Shown one piece after another: positions 1 to 8,954 of a stretch of DNA of 64,000 bases. The position numbers and the translations under genes are program-made. Where the stretch lies: positions 82,118-146,117 of the forward strand of contig CACPOX010000001.1 in assembly GCA_902635665.1 (NCBI GenBank), read 5' to 3'. The stretch comes from an uncultured Pelagibacteraceae bacterium (GTDB lineage: Bacteria; Pseudomonadota; Alphaproteobacteria; Pelagibacterales; Pelagibacteraceae). Position 1 is the stretch's first letter. Each line of letters begins with the position of its first letter. Under the pieces are notes generated by a model, which was not told the origin of the DNA, ran no database searches, and worked only from the letters and a program-made list of their open reading frames with translations.

Positions 1-1564
1 TGTCCCACCAAGGACTTAAAGCTATAAATAATGTTAAACCACAAACAATTAAAGCTGAACGAATTCCACCAATTAAATATCCTGCTCCTACGACTAAAAC
101 TATAGTAGCTATAGCAGGCATTCTTAAATACAAAGCTCTCATAGGCTGAAGGACATCTTGAATTAACCATGTATTAAATGCTTTTATATAAACAAAAAAA
201 GTATCAAATATCCAATCAACTCCTCTATTCCAAAAATCGGCTGTTGAAATACCCTTATTATGTGGAACCTCAAATAAATAATTATGAGTTCCTTTAAATA
301 AATAAGTTCCTATATATGCAAGTACAATACCAATAATTACTGTTCCAACAAAAAATAAAATATTTTTATTTCTTTGTATAAACGTTAGATTACCAAAATA
401 ATCCTCTTGTTTATTGGCCCAAGCCAATGACATTTTATCTAAAAGTATTGCAATTAAACTGATACACAATCCAGCTTCTAAGGCCAAACCTATATCAAGT
501 CTATTTAATGCTAAAAGTAAATTATATCCTAAACCTTTTGCAGCTATAAAAGCTGAAATAACCGCCATAGAAAAACAAACCATTATAACTTGGTTTACAC
601 CAATCAAAATATCTCTTCTAGCTGTTGGAATTAAGACTTTGAACATTAGTTGCCAATTATTACATCCACTCATTTTTCCTGCTTCTATAACCTCTGGAGG
701 AACTGCTCTTAAACCTAATATGGTTAATAATATCATTGGTGGAATTGCAACTACCATCGTTATGATAACTGCAGCGTGATCTCCAACTCCAAACAAAACC
801 ATAGCAGGAACTAAAACTGCATATTGTGGCATAGTTTGCATAACTAAAAGAATTGGATACAATGCTTTCTCAACACGTTTATTTCTAAATGCTGCAATCC
901 CTAAACCTAAACCAAACATAAATGATAAAGGTGCAGCAACTAATATAAAAGAAAGAGTCTGCATTGATGGCTTCCATTGACCAAATATAGAAATATAAAC
1001 CATCGTTAAACCTGCAAATAAAGCAAGACCTCTTCCACTTAAATGATAGCTGAGCAATACTGCTCCTGCAGTAACTATTGTCCAAGGTAAACCAGGCAAT
1101 TCTGCCCAAGGATTATCGCTAATCCAATCCCAACCTGTAAATGTAACTATTGTATTTATGCCTCCGATTAAAATTTCTCTTATCAATTCAATCAAAAACG
1201 TCATAAAAAACGTTAGTTTTCTACTTACTTCTAATAATAAAGGCCGAGTTTTAAACTCTTGAGTATCTTCATTCCAAAATTCCAATGGCATCCACTCATT
1301 CATTAAAAAAAATAATGAATCATTTATCCAAATAGGTAACCATCCTAACAAAGGAGGTAACCTCCAAAAAACATCAAAAGCGTAATATCTTACTTCTTTA
1401 CCAAGAAAAACATACGTACTTTGATTTGGATCCCTAACAAATTCTGCCTGACCTCTTATAAATTTATAAGTTTCTGGAACATCAATTGCAAAACATAAAG
1501 CAAAAAAAGTAATTAACAAGAATAGCCATTGAAATAATTTTGGATATTTTTTTAAAATTTCCAT
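1..1564 (-). CDS. tmoW: Betaine/TMAO-type ABC transporter permease (ProW/TmoW-like), partial, runs off window start
   Basis: Minus-strand frame from ATG at 1564 (MEILKKYPKLFQWLFLLITFFA...) is open to the window edge, so it is missing from the ORF track. Hydrophobic BPD-type permease segments (e.g. TARRDILIGVNQVIMVCFSM). Start lies 4 nt downstream of the ATPase stop. Confidence 0.75.
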   Translation of the reverse strand, partial: MEILKKYPKLFQWLFLLITFFALCFAIDVPETYKFIRGQAEFVRDPNQSTYVFLGKEVRYYAFDVFWRLPPLLGWLPIWINDSLFFLMNEWMPLEFWNEDTQEFKTRPLLLEVSRKLTFFMTFLIELIREILIGGINTIVTFTGWDWISDNPWAELPGLPWTIVTAGAVLLSYHLSGRGLALFAGLTMVYISIFGQWKPSMQTLSFILVAAPLSFMFGLGLGIAAFRNKRVEKALYPILLVMQTMPQYAVLVPAMVLFGVGDHAAVIITMVVAIPPMILLTILGLRAVPPEVIEAGKMSGCNNWQLMFKVLIPTARRDILIGVNQVIMVCFSMAVISAFIAAKGLGYNLLLALNRLDIGLALEAGLCISLIAILLDKMSLAWANKQEDYFGNLTFIQRNKNILFFVGTVIIGIVLAYIGTYLFKGTHNYLFEVPHNKGISTADFWNRGVDWIFDTFFVYIKAFNTWLIQDVLQPMRALYLRMPAIATIVLVVGAGYLIGGIRSALIVCGLTLFIALSPWWD

Positions 1565-1567
1565 AAT

Positions 1568-2596
1568 TTAATCTCCGTTTCTTCTTCCTCCAAAAACTGT
1601 ATTAATTATTTTTGAAGGATTTATTGAGCCAATTAAATTATTTTTATCATCAATAACACCAACTGTTTTTTCCTGAGTAAGAATTTTTTCAGCAACATTT
1701 TCAATCACCTCATCTTTTAAAACCTTTAAATCACCAATGCCATCTGTGGATTTATCCATAACATCTTCTATTAATAAAACTTTTTCTCTTGGCACTTCCT
1801 CAGTAAATTTTCTTACATATTCTGTTGCTGGATTTAAAACAATCTTAGCGGGAGTATCTAATTGTTCGATTAAACCATCTTTCATAATTGCAATACGATC
1901 AGCAAGTTTTAAAGCTTCATCAAAATCATGGGTTATAAACATAATTGTTTTTTTTAATTGCTCTTGAAGTCTTAAAAATTCATCTTGCATTTCTTTTCTA
2001 ATCAAAGGATCTAATGCTGAAAATGGCTCATCTAAAAACCATATATCAGGCTCAACAGCAAGAGATCTCGCTATACCAACCCTTTGTTGCTGTCCTCCAG
2101 ATAGTTCTCTTGGGAAATAATTTTCTCTTCCATCAAGACCAACTAACTTAACCATTTCCATTGCTTTATTAATAGTGTCTTCAGTTTTAATACCTTTAAT
2201 TTGGAGTGGGAAAGCAATATTTTCAACTACAGTTTTGTGTGGTAGTAATGCAAAACTCTGAAAAACCATCCCCATTTTATTTCTTCTAAGATTAATAAGT
2301 TCTTTATTGTTTAATTTTAATAAATCCTGACCTTCAATAAAAATTTTTCCACCTGTTGCCTCTGTTAATCTGGAAATGCATCTTAGCAACGTTGACTTGC
2401 CTGACCCCGATAAACCCATCACAACTAACATTTCCCCTTTTGCAACTTCAAAAGAAGCATTATTCACTCCAACTATACATCCATTTTCTTGAAAAGTTTT
2501 TGCGTCCACATTACCATTTGCTTCTTGAAGCATTTTTTTGGCATTTTCTCCAAAAATTTTATAAACGGACTCACATTTTATTACTGCATCAGACAT
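1568..2596 (-). CDS. tmoV: Glycine betaine/TMAO-type ABC transporter ATP-binding protein (ProV/TmoV-like)
   Basis: Walker A GLSGSGKST, signature LSGGQQQRVGIARSLA, Walker B DIWFLDEPFSALDP, C-terminal CBS-like extension typical of ProV. Confidence 0.85.
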   Translation of the reverse strand: MSDAVIKCESVYKIFGENAKKMLQEANGNVDAKTFQENGCIVGVNNASFEVAKGEMLVVMGLSGSGKSTLLRCISRLTEATGGKIFIEGQDLLKLNNKELINLRRNKMGMVFQSFALLPHKTVVENIAFPLQIKGIKTEDTINKAMEMVKLVGLDGRENYFPRELSGGQQQRVGIARSLAVEPDIWFLDEPFSALDPLIRKEMQDEFLRLQEQLKKTIMFITHDFDEALKLADRIAIMKDGLIEQLDTPAKIVLNPATEYVRKFTEEVPREKVLLIEDVMDKSTDGIGDLKVLKDEVIENVAEKILTQEKTVGVIDDKNNLIGSINPSKIINTVFGGRRNGD

Positions 2597-2661
2597 AAAT
2601 TTTTATAAAGTTATACGAAATTTAATTAAATTAAAATCTTTATAATTCTCTTCTCCCCACA

Positions 2662-3213
2662 TTAAAAATTTTTTATGAAATAAACACGAGTATCAATTCC
2701 AGTACTTAAAAAACTTAACGCCTCACCGCTAACACTTATGCTTTCGTCAACTCCTACATTATTTCCACTAACTGTAAAACCTGCAAAACACTTGCCTTTT
2801 TCCTTGTCCCATTCAACAAAAGTATCATCAATTTTATTGCCATTGATAGTATAAATTTCATGAGCTCTGTGATTTAAAAAATTTGCTCCCATTATCGCAC
2901 GTTGTGGAATAAGTTTTGTAGCATTGCATACTTGCTCATAAACATCATCTGTTAATCTGTGATGATCAGTTCCATCAAAAGTTACCAATATCCCAGATGG
3001 AAGTTTTGATATTAATTCACTAAGTTTCTTTTCTTTTGCAATTCTTTCTTCTTCCAATTTCATTCTTTTTACTAAATCATCTCCCTCTCCAAATATAATA
3101 TTTAAGACACTAAAAGATAAAATTACAATTATTATTATAGAAACTAACCCTAGTAACTGTCGTATAGGCTCTGGTAATTCTTTTATTTTATTTAAATAAT
3201 TTTCCTTTAACAT
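2662..3213 (-). CDS. Hypothetical membrane-anchored protein (one N-terminal TM segment, soluble C-terminal domain)
   Basis: ORF listed to 3240, but the internal ATG at 3213 overlaps the upstream stop (TAATG), suggesting the real start is 3213. Single hydrophobic segment LLGLVSIIIIVILSFSVLNIIF. Confidence 0.6.
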   Translation of the reverse strand: MLKENYLNKIKELPEPIRQLLGLVSIIIIVILSFSVLNIIFGEGDDLVKRMKLEEERIAKEKKLSELISKLPSGILVTFDGTDHHRLTDDVYEQVCNATKLIPQRAIMGANFLNHRAHEIYTINGNKIDDTFVEWDKEKGKCFAGFTVSGNNVGVDESISVSGEALSFLSTGIDTRVYFIKNF

Positions 3214-3590
3214 TATTCTTGAAGCTTTCCGTTTTTCCAAATTCCTGATTTTTGTTTTCCATCTGCCCAGGTAAAAGTTCCTTCACCATTCATAAAACCA
3301 TTTGCCCACTCTCCTTCATAAGTAGAGCCATCTGGAAATGTTAATGTTCCGATTCCGTTCCAGACACTATTTTTAAATTCTCCTTTATAAATATAACCAT
3401 TTGGCCATGTTTCAATTCCTTGACCATTTTTTTTTGTACCAACCCATTCACCCTCATATGTAGTTTTATCTGTATAAATCCATTTGCCATAACCGTTTTC
3501 ACAATTACCCTCTTTACATCCTGTGCTTCTTGCAAAAACTGATGAGCTAAAAAGAAAACTCAAAAGAAAGATAAGAAAAAATTTTTTCAT
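3213..3590 (-). CDS. Secreted MORN-repeat protein
   Basis: N-terminal signal-like peptide MKKFFLIFLLSFLFSSSVFA; repeats TYEGEWVGTKKNGQG, IYKGEFKNSVWNGIG, TYEGEWANGFMNGEG. Confidence 0.85.
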   Translation of the reverse strand: MKKFFLIFLLSFLFSSSVFARSTGCKEGNCENGYGKWIYTDKTTYEGEWVGTKKNGQGIETWPNGYIYKGEFKNSVWNGIGTLTFPDGSTYEGEWANGFMNGEGTFTWADGKQKSGIWKNGKLQE

Positions 3591-3614
3591 AAATTTATTT
3601 TACACAAAATTAGC

Positions 3615-3652
3615 TAAAAAAAAATCTCTCCCAACAAAGTCGGGAGAGATTT
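3615..3652 (-). terminator. Rho-independent terminator hairpin downstream of the tmoX-like gene
   Basis: AAATCTCTCCC..GGGAGAGATTT inverted repeat followed by a T-tract on the minus strand (A-run 3615-3624 on +). Confidence 0.85.
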
Positions 3653-3670
3653 TAAATTTAAACTTTAGCC

Positions 3671-4618
3671 TTATTTAGTAAAAGCTTTCCAAGTTGACTC
3701 ATTGTCAGCTAACCATTTTTTAGCTGCGTCTTGGTGAGTCATGCCATCAACATCAACCAAAGCTGCCATAGCTCCAATTTGACTTGTTGAAAATGACATT
3801 TTTTTGAAAGCTGCCGCTGCATCAGGATGAGTTTTTGGGAAATCCTCATGAACTGCTTTTTTCAAGTATCCATCAGGAGAACCACATTTACCATCTCCAC
3901 CATCAGCTGGTCTACAACCTGCTGTATATGGAGGGAAGTCAATAAATGTAAAACCAGCACCATCTGTAAAGTTTGGAGTCCAGTTGAATATAATTGTTCC
4001 TCTTCCTTCTTTTTCAGCTGCTTTTAACTCTGCCCAAAGTGCATCTGCACCTCCAGCAAACTTAACCCACCAAAGATCACCTAAACCAAGTGCATCAATT
4101 CTCTGTGGTATCAAGTCACCATGCCAAGTTTGTGGACCTTCTAACATTCTTCCTTTTCCATCTGGTGAATCAGGCGTTGTGAAGTTCTTAGCACAGTCTG
4201 GATTTTTTAAAGCTGTCCAGTCAGGTAGACCTGGGCATAAACCTTTTTCAACAACCCAGTTTGGATATCCCATATCCTCTAGTGTTCTTGCTTCATGATC
4301 TCCCCAGTCAAGTAATCCACCTTTATCTCTCGCTGTATCAAAAGATTTACCAAATGCAGACTCCCATACTTCATGAGATATGGTTACATCACCAATTCTA
4401 ATTGATTCATAAACTGCTTGTGAGTCAACACCTTCAGCGTACGTAACATTGTTACCCATACTTTCGAAAATCCCACCAATAACGTAAGCCATTACAATTT
4501 GACTTGACCAGTTATGAGTTGGGATAACGATAGGCTTCTTGCTATCAGCGTTAGAAATTCCTGCAAAACTTACAACAGAAATAACTAGAGCAGATAGTAA
4601 TGATATTATTTTTTTCAT
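3671..4618 (-). CDS. tmoX: Betaine/TMAO-type ABC transporter substrate-binding protein (OpuAC/ProX family; probable TmoX)
   Basis: Signal peptide MKKIISLLSALVISVVSFAGISNA, OpuAC-type fold sequence (NWSSQIVMAYVIGGIFESMGNNVTY...), next to a divergent Tdm-like gene; ligand inferred from context. Confidence 0.7.
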   Translation of the reverse strand: MKKIISLLSALVISVVSFAGISNADSKKPIVIPTHNWSSQIVMAYVIGGIFESMGNNVTYAEGVDSQAVYESIRIGDVTISHEVWESAFGKSFDTARDKGGLLDWGDHEARTLEDMGYPNWVVEKGLCPGLPDWTALKNPDCAKNFTTPDSPDGKGRMLEGPQTWHGDLIPQRIDALGLGDLWWVKFAGGADALWAELKAAEKEGRGTIIFNWTPNFTDGAGFTFIDFPPYTAGCRPADGGDGKCGSPDGYLKKAVHEDFPKTHPDAAAAFKKMSFSTSQIGAMAALVDVDGMTHQDAAKKWLADNESTWKAFTK

Positions 4619-4760
4619 GTATACCCCTCTATTAATATTAATATTAATAGTCTATGACAAAAAGAACAGTTAGGTAAAGGATTATTAGTTCTAAAAAATA
4701 TATATATATTTAAACAATAAAAATGGTGATAATCTAAGTAACAATAATATATTTTTAAAA

Positions 4761-7100
4761 ATGTTAGGAACAAGTATTGAAATAAAATATCCAGGTTTAA
4801 ATGTTTTGCCACCTGGGGTTGAAAGACACATTGTCAATGGTGGAGGCCTAACCGGTTTTCAAATTTTTCCTGATGATGAGATAGAAATAATCAATAATGA
4901 GGGAAATCAAACATGTGAAATTATTTGTTTTGATAAAGATGGAAACTCAGATGCTGGAATATTAAATCTTAAATCAAACAACGAAAAAAACTTCATAAAA
5001 AATATTCTTAGTGGCAATGATGAAACAATTTTAGCTACCAACTATCAATTAAAAAAAAGAAATTTAAAAATTTCTAATTCAAAATCTTCAATTATATTTG
5101 ATTTAGACACAGAGCCTGGTGAAAAAATTAAATTAAAATCAAAAGATAAATGTTACACGATATTTGCAGCTCCTGGCAAAGATATGGATGTTACAAAACA
5201 AAATCCACCAACTGATTTAACCATATTCGTTAAAAGAGCTAAAATTGTAAATGATAAAGAATTAAATGTAATTCCTGATCCTGTTTTTGAACCTGTTTAC
5301 GAAGAAAATATAAATAAAGAAAGTTGTATATCTTATGAGGTTAAGGAAGGGGATTATATACAAGTGATAAGTCCAACTGGCAGACAATGTTCTGACTTTG
5401 TAGCGTTCGATACAAGAAAATTAGAAAAAGGAATTGAAAAAGGATTGGACTGGCAAACCACAAGAACATTCATGGGTAATACTTTCCCGGGACCAGGTTT
5501 GTTCTCTAAATTTTATGACACAGATCATGAGCCACTTGTTGAGGTAATAAGAGATACTGTTGGAAAACATGATACTTTTAATCTTGCATGCACTTCAAAA
5601 TATTATGAAGACTCAGGGTATTTTGGTCATCCAAATTGTTCAGATAATTTAACTGAAAGTATGTCGAAATACGGTGTTAAGAAACAAAAAGGTTGGCATG
5701 CAATTAATTTGTTTTTTAACACCTCTGCTGGAGGATTAAATTCTGTTATTTCTGATGAATCTTATTCAAGACCTGGTGATTATGTAATGTTTAAGGCTTT
5801 AAAAGATTTAACAATAGGAACAACTGCATGTCCAAGTGATATAGATCCGTGTAATTCATGGAATCCTACTAATATATTTGTTAGAACTTACGACAAAAAT
5901 AAAGAATTTAGAAAGTCATTTGGTTTTAGAATGAAAACAGACTCTGAAAATAAACTTACTAGAAATTCTGGCTTTTATGAAAGAACTTCAAAATTAACTA
6001 GAAACTTTGTTGATGCTAGAGGCTTTTGGCTTCCAAACGATTACACCAAACATGGTTTGGTTAATGAGTACAATGCTTGTAGAAATGATGCTGTATTAAT
6101 TGATCTATCATCGCTAAGAAAATTTGAAATAATTGGTCCCGATGCTGAGGAGTTAATGAACTACACTCTCACAAGAAATATAAAAAAACTTTCTGTTGGA
6201 CAGGTTGTTTATTCTGCAATGTGTTACGAAAATGGAATGATGTTCGATGATGGAACTCTTTTAAGATTAAGCGAAACAGGTTTTAGATGGATATGTGGAG
6301 ATGAATATGGTGGAGAATGGCTTAAAGAAATTGCAAAAAAAAAGAATTTTAATGCTATTGTTAAAAACTCTACTGACCAAATTAGTAATGTATCTTTGCA
6401 AGGTCCTAAAAGTAGAGAAATTTTAAAAAAAATTATCTTTACACCGCCAACACAGCCTTCGATAGATGAGTTGGGCTGGTTCAGATTTACAATTTGTAGA
6501 ATAGAGGAACTTCAAGGTATACCATTAATTGTTTCAAGAACAGGTTATACTGGTGAGTTAGGTTATGAGATTTGGTGTCATCCAAAACATGCTCCGGAAG
6601 TTTGGGATAAATTAATGGAAGCGGGAAAAAATGACGGGCTTATTCCAGCTGGGTTTGCCGCTCTAGATAAACTTAGAATTGAGGCGGGTTTAATTTTATT
6701 TGGTGCTGAGTTTGACGGTGAACAAGATCCCTTTGAAGCTGGCATAGGTTTTGCTGTTCCATTGAAAACAAAAGAGGAAGATTTCATTGGTAAAGAGGAA
6801 TTGGTTAAAAGAAAGTCAAACCCTCAAAAGAAATTAGTAGGATTAGAACTTGCTGGTAAAGAAATAGCTGGTCATGGAGACTGTGTTCATATTGGAAGAT
6901 CTCAAGTTGGTACAGTTACGAGTGGATGCTTGTCCTCTACTTTAAATAAAAATATTGCACTTTGTAGAATAGACATTCAGTACTCTGAGATTGGTACTGA
7001 TGTAGAGATTGGTAAAATTGATGGTCATCAAAAAAGAATTGGTGCAAAAGTAGTTGGTTTTCCTTTTTATGATCCAACTAAATCGAGAGTCAAAGCTTAA
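4761..7100 (+). CDS. tdm: DUF1989-GcvT aminomethyltransferase fusion, probable trimethylamine N-oxide demethylase
   Basis: N-terminal DUF1989 signatures (NLACTSKYYED...HPNCSDNL, TTACPSDIDPCNSWNPTNIFV) fused to a C-terminal folate-binding GcvT-like domain (VSLQGPKSREIL, VSRTGYTGELGYEIWC, AALDKLRIEAG). 779 aa, in keeping with the known Tdm architecture. Confidence 0.8.
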   Translation: MLGTSIEIKYPGLNVLPPGVERHIVNGGGLTGFQIFPDDEIEIINNEGNQTCEIICFDKDGNSDAGILNLKSNNEKNFIKNILSGNDETILATNYQLKKRNLKISNSKSSIIFDLDTEPGEKIKLKSKDKCYTIFAAPGKDMDVTKQNPPTDLTIFVKRAKIVNDKELNVIPDPVFEPVYEENINKESCISYEVKEGDYIQVISPTGRQCSDFVAFDTRKLEKGIEKGLDWQTTRTFMGNTFPGPGLFSKFYDTDHEPLVEVIRDTVGKHDTFNLACTSKYYEDSGYFGHPNCSDNLTESMSKYGVKKQKGWHAINLFFNTSAGGLNSVISDESYSRPGDYVMFKALKDLTIGTTACPSDIDPCNSWNPTNIFVRTYDKNKEFRKSFGFRMKTDSENKLTRNSGFYERTSKLTRNFVDARGFWLPNDYTKHGLVNEYNACRNDAVLIDLSSLRKFEIIGPDAEELMNYTLTRNIKKLSVGQVVYSAMCYENGMMFDDGTLLRLSETGFRWICGDEYGGEWLKEIAKKKNFNAIVKNSTDQISNVSLQGPKSREILKKIIFTPPTQPSIDELGWFRFTICRIEELQGIPLIVSRTGYTGELGYEIWCHPKHAPEVWDKLMEAGKNDGLIPAGFAALDKLRIEAGLILFGAEFDGEQDPFEAGIGFAVPLKTKEEDFIGKEELVKRKSNPQKKLVGLELAGKEIAGHGDCVHIGRSQVGTVTSGCLSSTLNKNIALCRIDIQYSEIGTDVEIGKIDGHQKRIGAKVVGFPFYDPTKSRVKA

Positions 7101-7105
7101 GAGCT

Positions 7106-7456
7106 ATGCCAAAAGAAAAGAAAACGCTCTTAGATTTTTGGGAAGATCAAATGAGGCAATCTCATACATCTAGTAATTATTTTTTTAGAAAATCACCTTC
7201 CCATTATCATATGATGTTGCTAGTAATGTCAGCATATAAAGAAGATAAAAAATTATCAGTAGAAGAATTAAAAACAAAACTATTTAAGACTTCTCGACCT
7301 AAATCAGCTTTGATAATCACCGAGGCTTGTGAAAAAGGATTCTTTAGACTTGAAAAAACTTCAACAGACCAGCGAATAAAAAATATAATACCAAGTGAAT
7401 CATTTATAAATGAGTTTAATGATTATTTAATCACTTTAAAAAACATAAGTTATTAG
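7106..7456 (+). CDS. Small MarR-like winged-helix regulator
   Basis: Pattern LSVEELKTKLFKTSRPKSALIITEACEKGFFRLEKTSTDQRIKNIIPSESF resembles MarR helix-turn-helix plus wing; 5 nt after tdm stop. Confidence 0.55.
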   Translation: MPKEKKTLLDFWEDQMRQSHTSSNYFFRKSPSHYHMMLLVMSAYKEDKKLSVEELKTKLFKTSRPKSALIITEACEKGFFRLEKTSTDQRIKNIIPSESFINEFNDYLITLKNISY

Positions 7457-7556
7457 CCATTTTTAAATAAAAATTTAAGTATCTATTTTTTATATATAAT
7501 TTTTAGTTCTATAAATAATTATATTAATTACCTTTTTCAAAAAATAATGTTTTATT

Positions 7557-8885
7557 ATGACGACATTACCTTCAAAAGCTAAAGTAGTTATAATCGGTGG
7601 TGGAATACATGGGCTAAGTACTGCTTGGAAGCTTTCTGAAACTTACAAAAATCCTGGTGACATAATTGTATTAGAAAAAAAAGATACTGCTGCTGGTGCA
7701 AGTGGAATTGCATGTGGTGTCGTAAGAAATAATTATTTTCAACCCGCAATGAGAGAATTGATGGCTCACTCAGTTTCTGTTTGGGAGAGTGATCCTAAAG
7801 CATTTAAATACAATCCAGTTGGTTATTTACAAATATCACCTGAGGTAATGCATGAAGATGTTGCAACTATTTACCAACAACAAAAGGCTATTGGATACGA
7901 GTCCGTATTCATAGAAGGTGAAAAAGATTGTTCAAGTTATATGAAGGGTATTTTTGACGATTGGCAAGCACAGGGTATTACTTCTGTGCTTCATGAAAAA
8001 AAAGGTGGATACGCATTTAACAAAGATTCGATTAAAGCACTAGAGAGTAAATCTACATCTAATGGTGTGCAAGTGATGAAAGGTGTAAAAGTAACAGGAT
8101 TTAAAAAAGGGAGTAACAGTCAAGCTGTTACTGGAGTAGAAACAGATAAAGGTTTAATCGAATGTGAACAAGTTGTAATTGGGGCAGGTCCTTGGGCAAG
8201 AGATTTTTGGAACATGTTAGAACTACCTAAGACAGCAAATATCAAAGGTAAAGATGGTAAAATGCATGAAACTGATATGTGGACATACTGGATGTTACAA
8301 GAAGGTGTTATTGGTGTTGAACCAGATTTTTTGAAAACAAATGATGGAAAACAACCACCTGTAGTTCATGTAGACTCGACTGCTCCGTTATATTCAGACA
8401 AAACTAAAAAATTATTAACAGATAAAATTTGGGGAATTTATTATAAACCTGATATCGAAGGATTAGGTGTTCAAGGTGGCACTTCACCTTACATAGTCAA
8501 AAAACATTTTGATCAAGTTAATGTTGATCCTTATGGAATTGAATCTCCTGAGTATCAAACAACTGATGCATTTAGTGAAATGTGGTGTTCAGCTTTAGCA
8601 CATTGTCAAAAAAGATTTGAAGGCAAATCTGATTTATATAGAAAAGGACCTTCGGGTGGTCTTGGATGCATGACGCCAGACTCTTTTCCAATCTTTGATA
8701 GGTTTTTTGAAAACGTTTACATGATTGCAGATGCAAACCATGGATACAAAATGATTGGTGTTGGTGAACTTGTTGCAAAAGAAATTCTTGGTACTGAAAG
8801 TGATTTATTAAAACCATTTAGATTCAACCGTTACGAGAAGGGAGAACTTCACCCTACTTCGAACAGTCCGTTTCCTTGGAGCTAG
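7557..8885 (+). CDS. FAD-dependent oxidoreductase, DAO/SoxB (sarcosine oxidase beta)-like
   Basis: N-terminal dinucleotide-binding motif VVIIGGGIHGLSTAWKL, DAO-family body, C-terminal ANHGYKMIGVGELVAKEI. Confidence 0.8.
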   Translation: MTTLPSKAKVVIIGGGIHGLSTAWKLSETYKNPGDIIVLEKKDTAAGASGIACGVVRNNYFQPAMRELMAHSVSVWESDPKAFKYNPVGYLQISPEVMHEDVATIYQQQKAIGYESVFIEGEKDCSSYMKGIFDDWQAQGITSVLHEKKGGYAFNKDSIKALESKSTSNGVQVMKGVKVTGFKKGSNSQAVTGVETDKGLIECEQVVIGAGPWARDFWNMLELPKTANIKGKDGKMHETDMWTYWMLQEGVIGVEPDFLKTNDGKQPPVVHVDSTAPLYSDKTKKLLTDKIWGIYYKPDIEGLGVQGGTSPYIVKKHFDQVNVDPYGIESPEYQTTDAFSEMWCSALAHCQKRFEGKSDLYRKGPSGGLGCMTPDSFPIFDRFFENVYMIADANHGYKMIGVGELVAKEILGTESDLLKPFRFNRYEKGELHPTSNSPFPWS

Positions 8886-8954
8886 ACTCTAAGCCTAGAC
8901 ACAAATAAATTTTTCAGCTACGTTTGAATAAATTAAATTCATTGAGGGGTGAAA

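Noticed and set aside
414-1109. Plus-strand ORF 414-779 and minus-strand ORF 885-1109 from the track
   Set aside because: Both lie within the open reading frame of the ProW-like permease (1-1564, minus) and have no recognisable protein features
3341-3535. 64-aa minus-strand ORF overlapping the MORN gene
   Set aside because: Alternative frame of the repeat-containing MORN gene
1737-4298. Plus-strand ORFs at 1737, 2356, 3827 and 3984
   Set aside because: Antisense to well-supported minus-strand genes; low-complexity shadow ORFs
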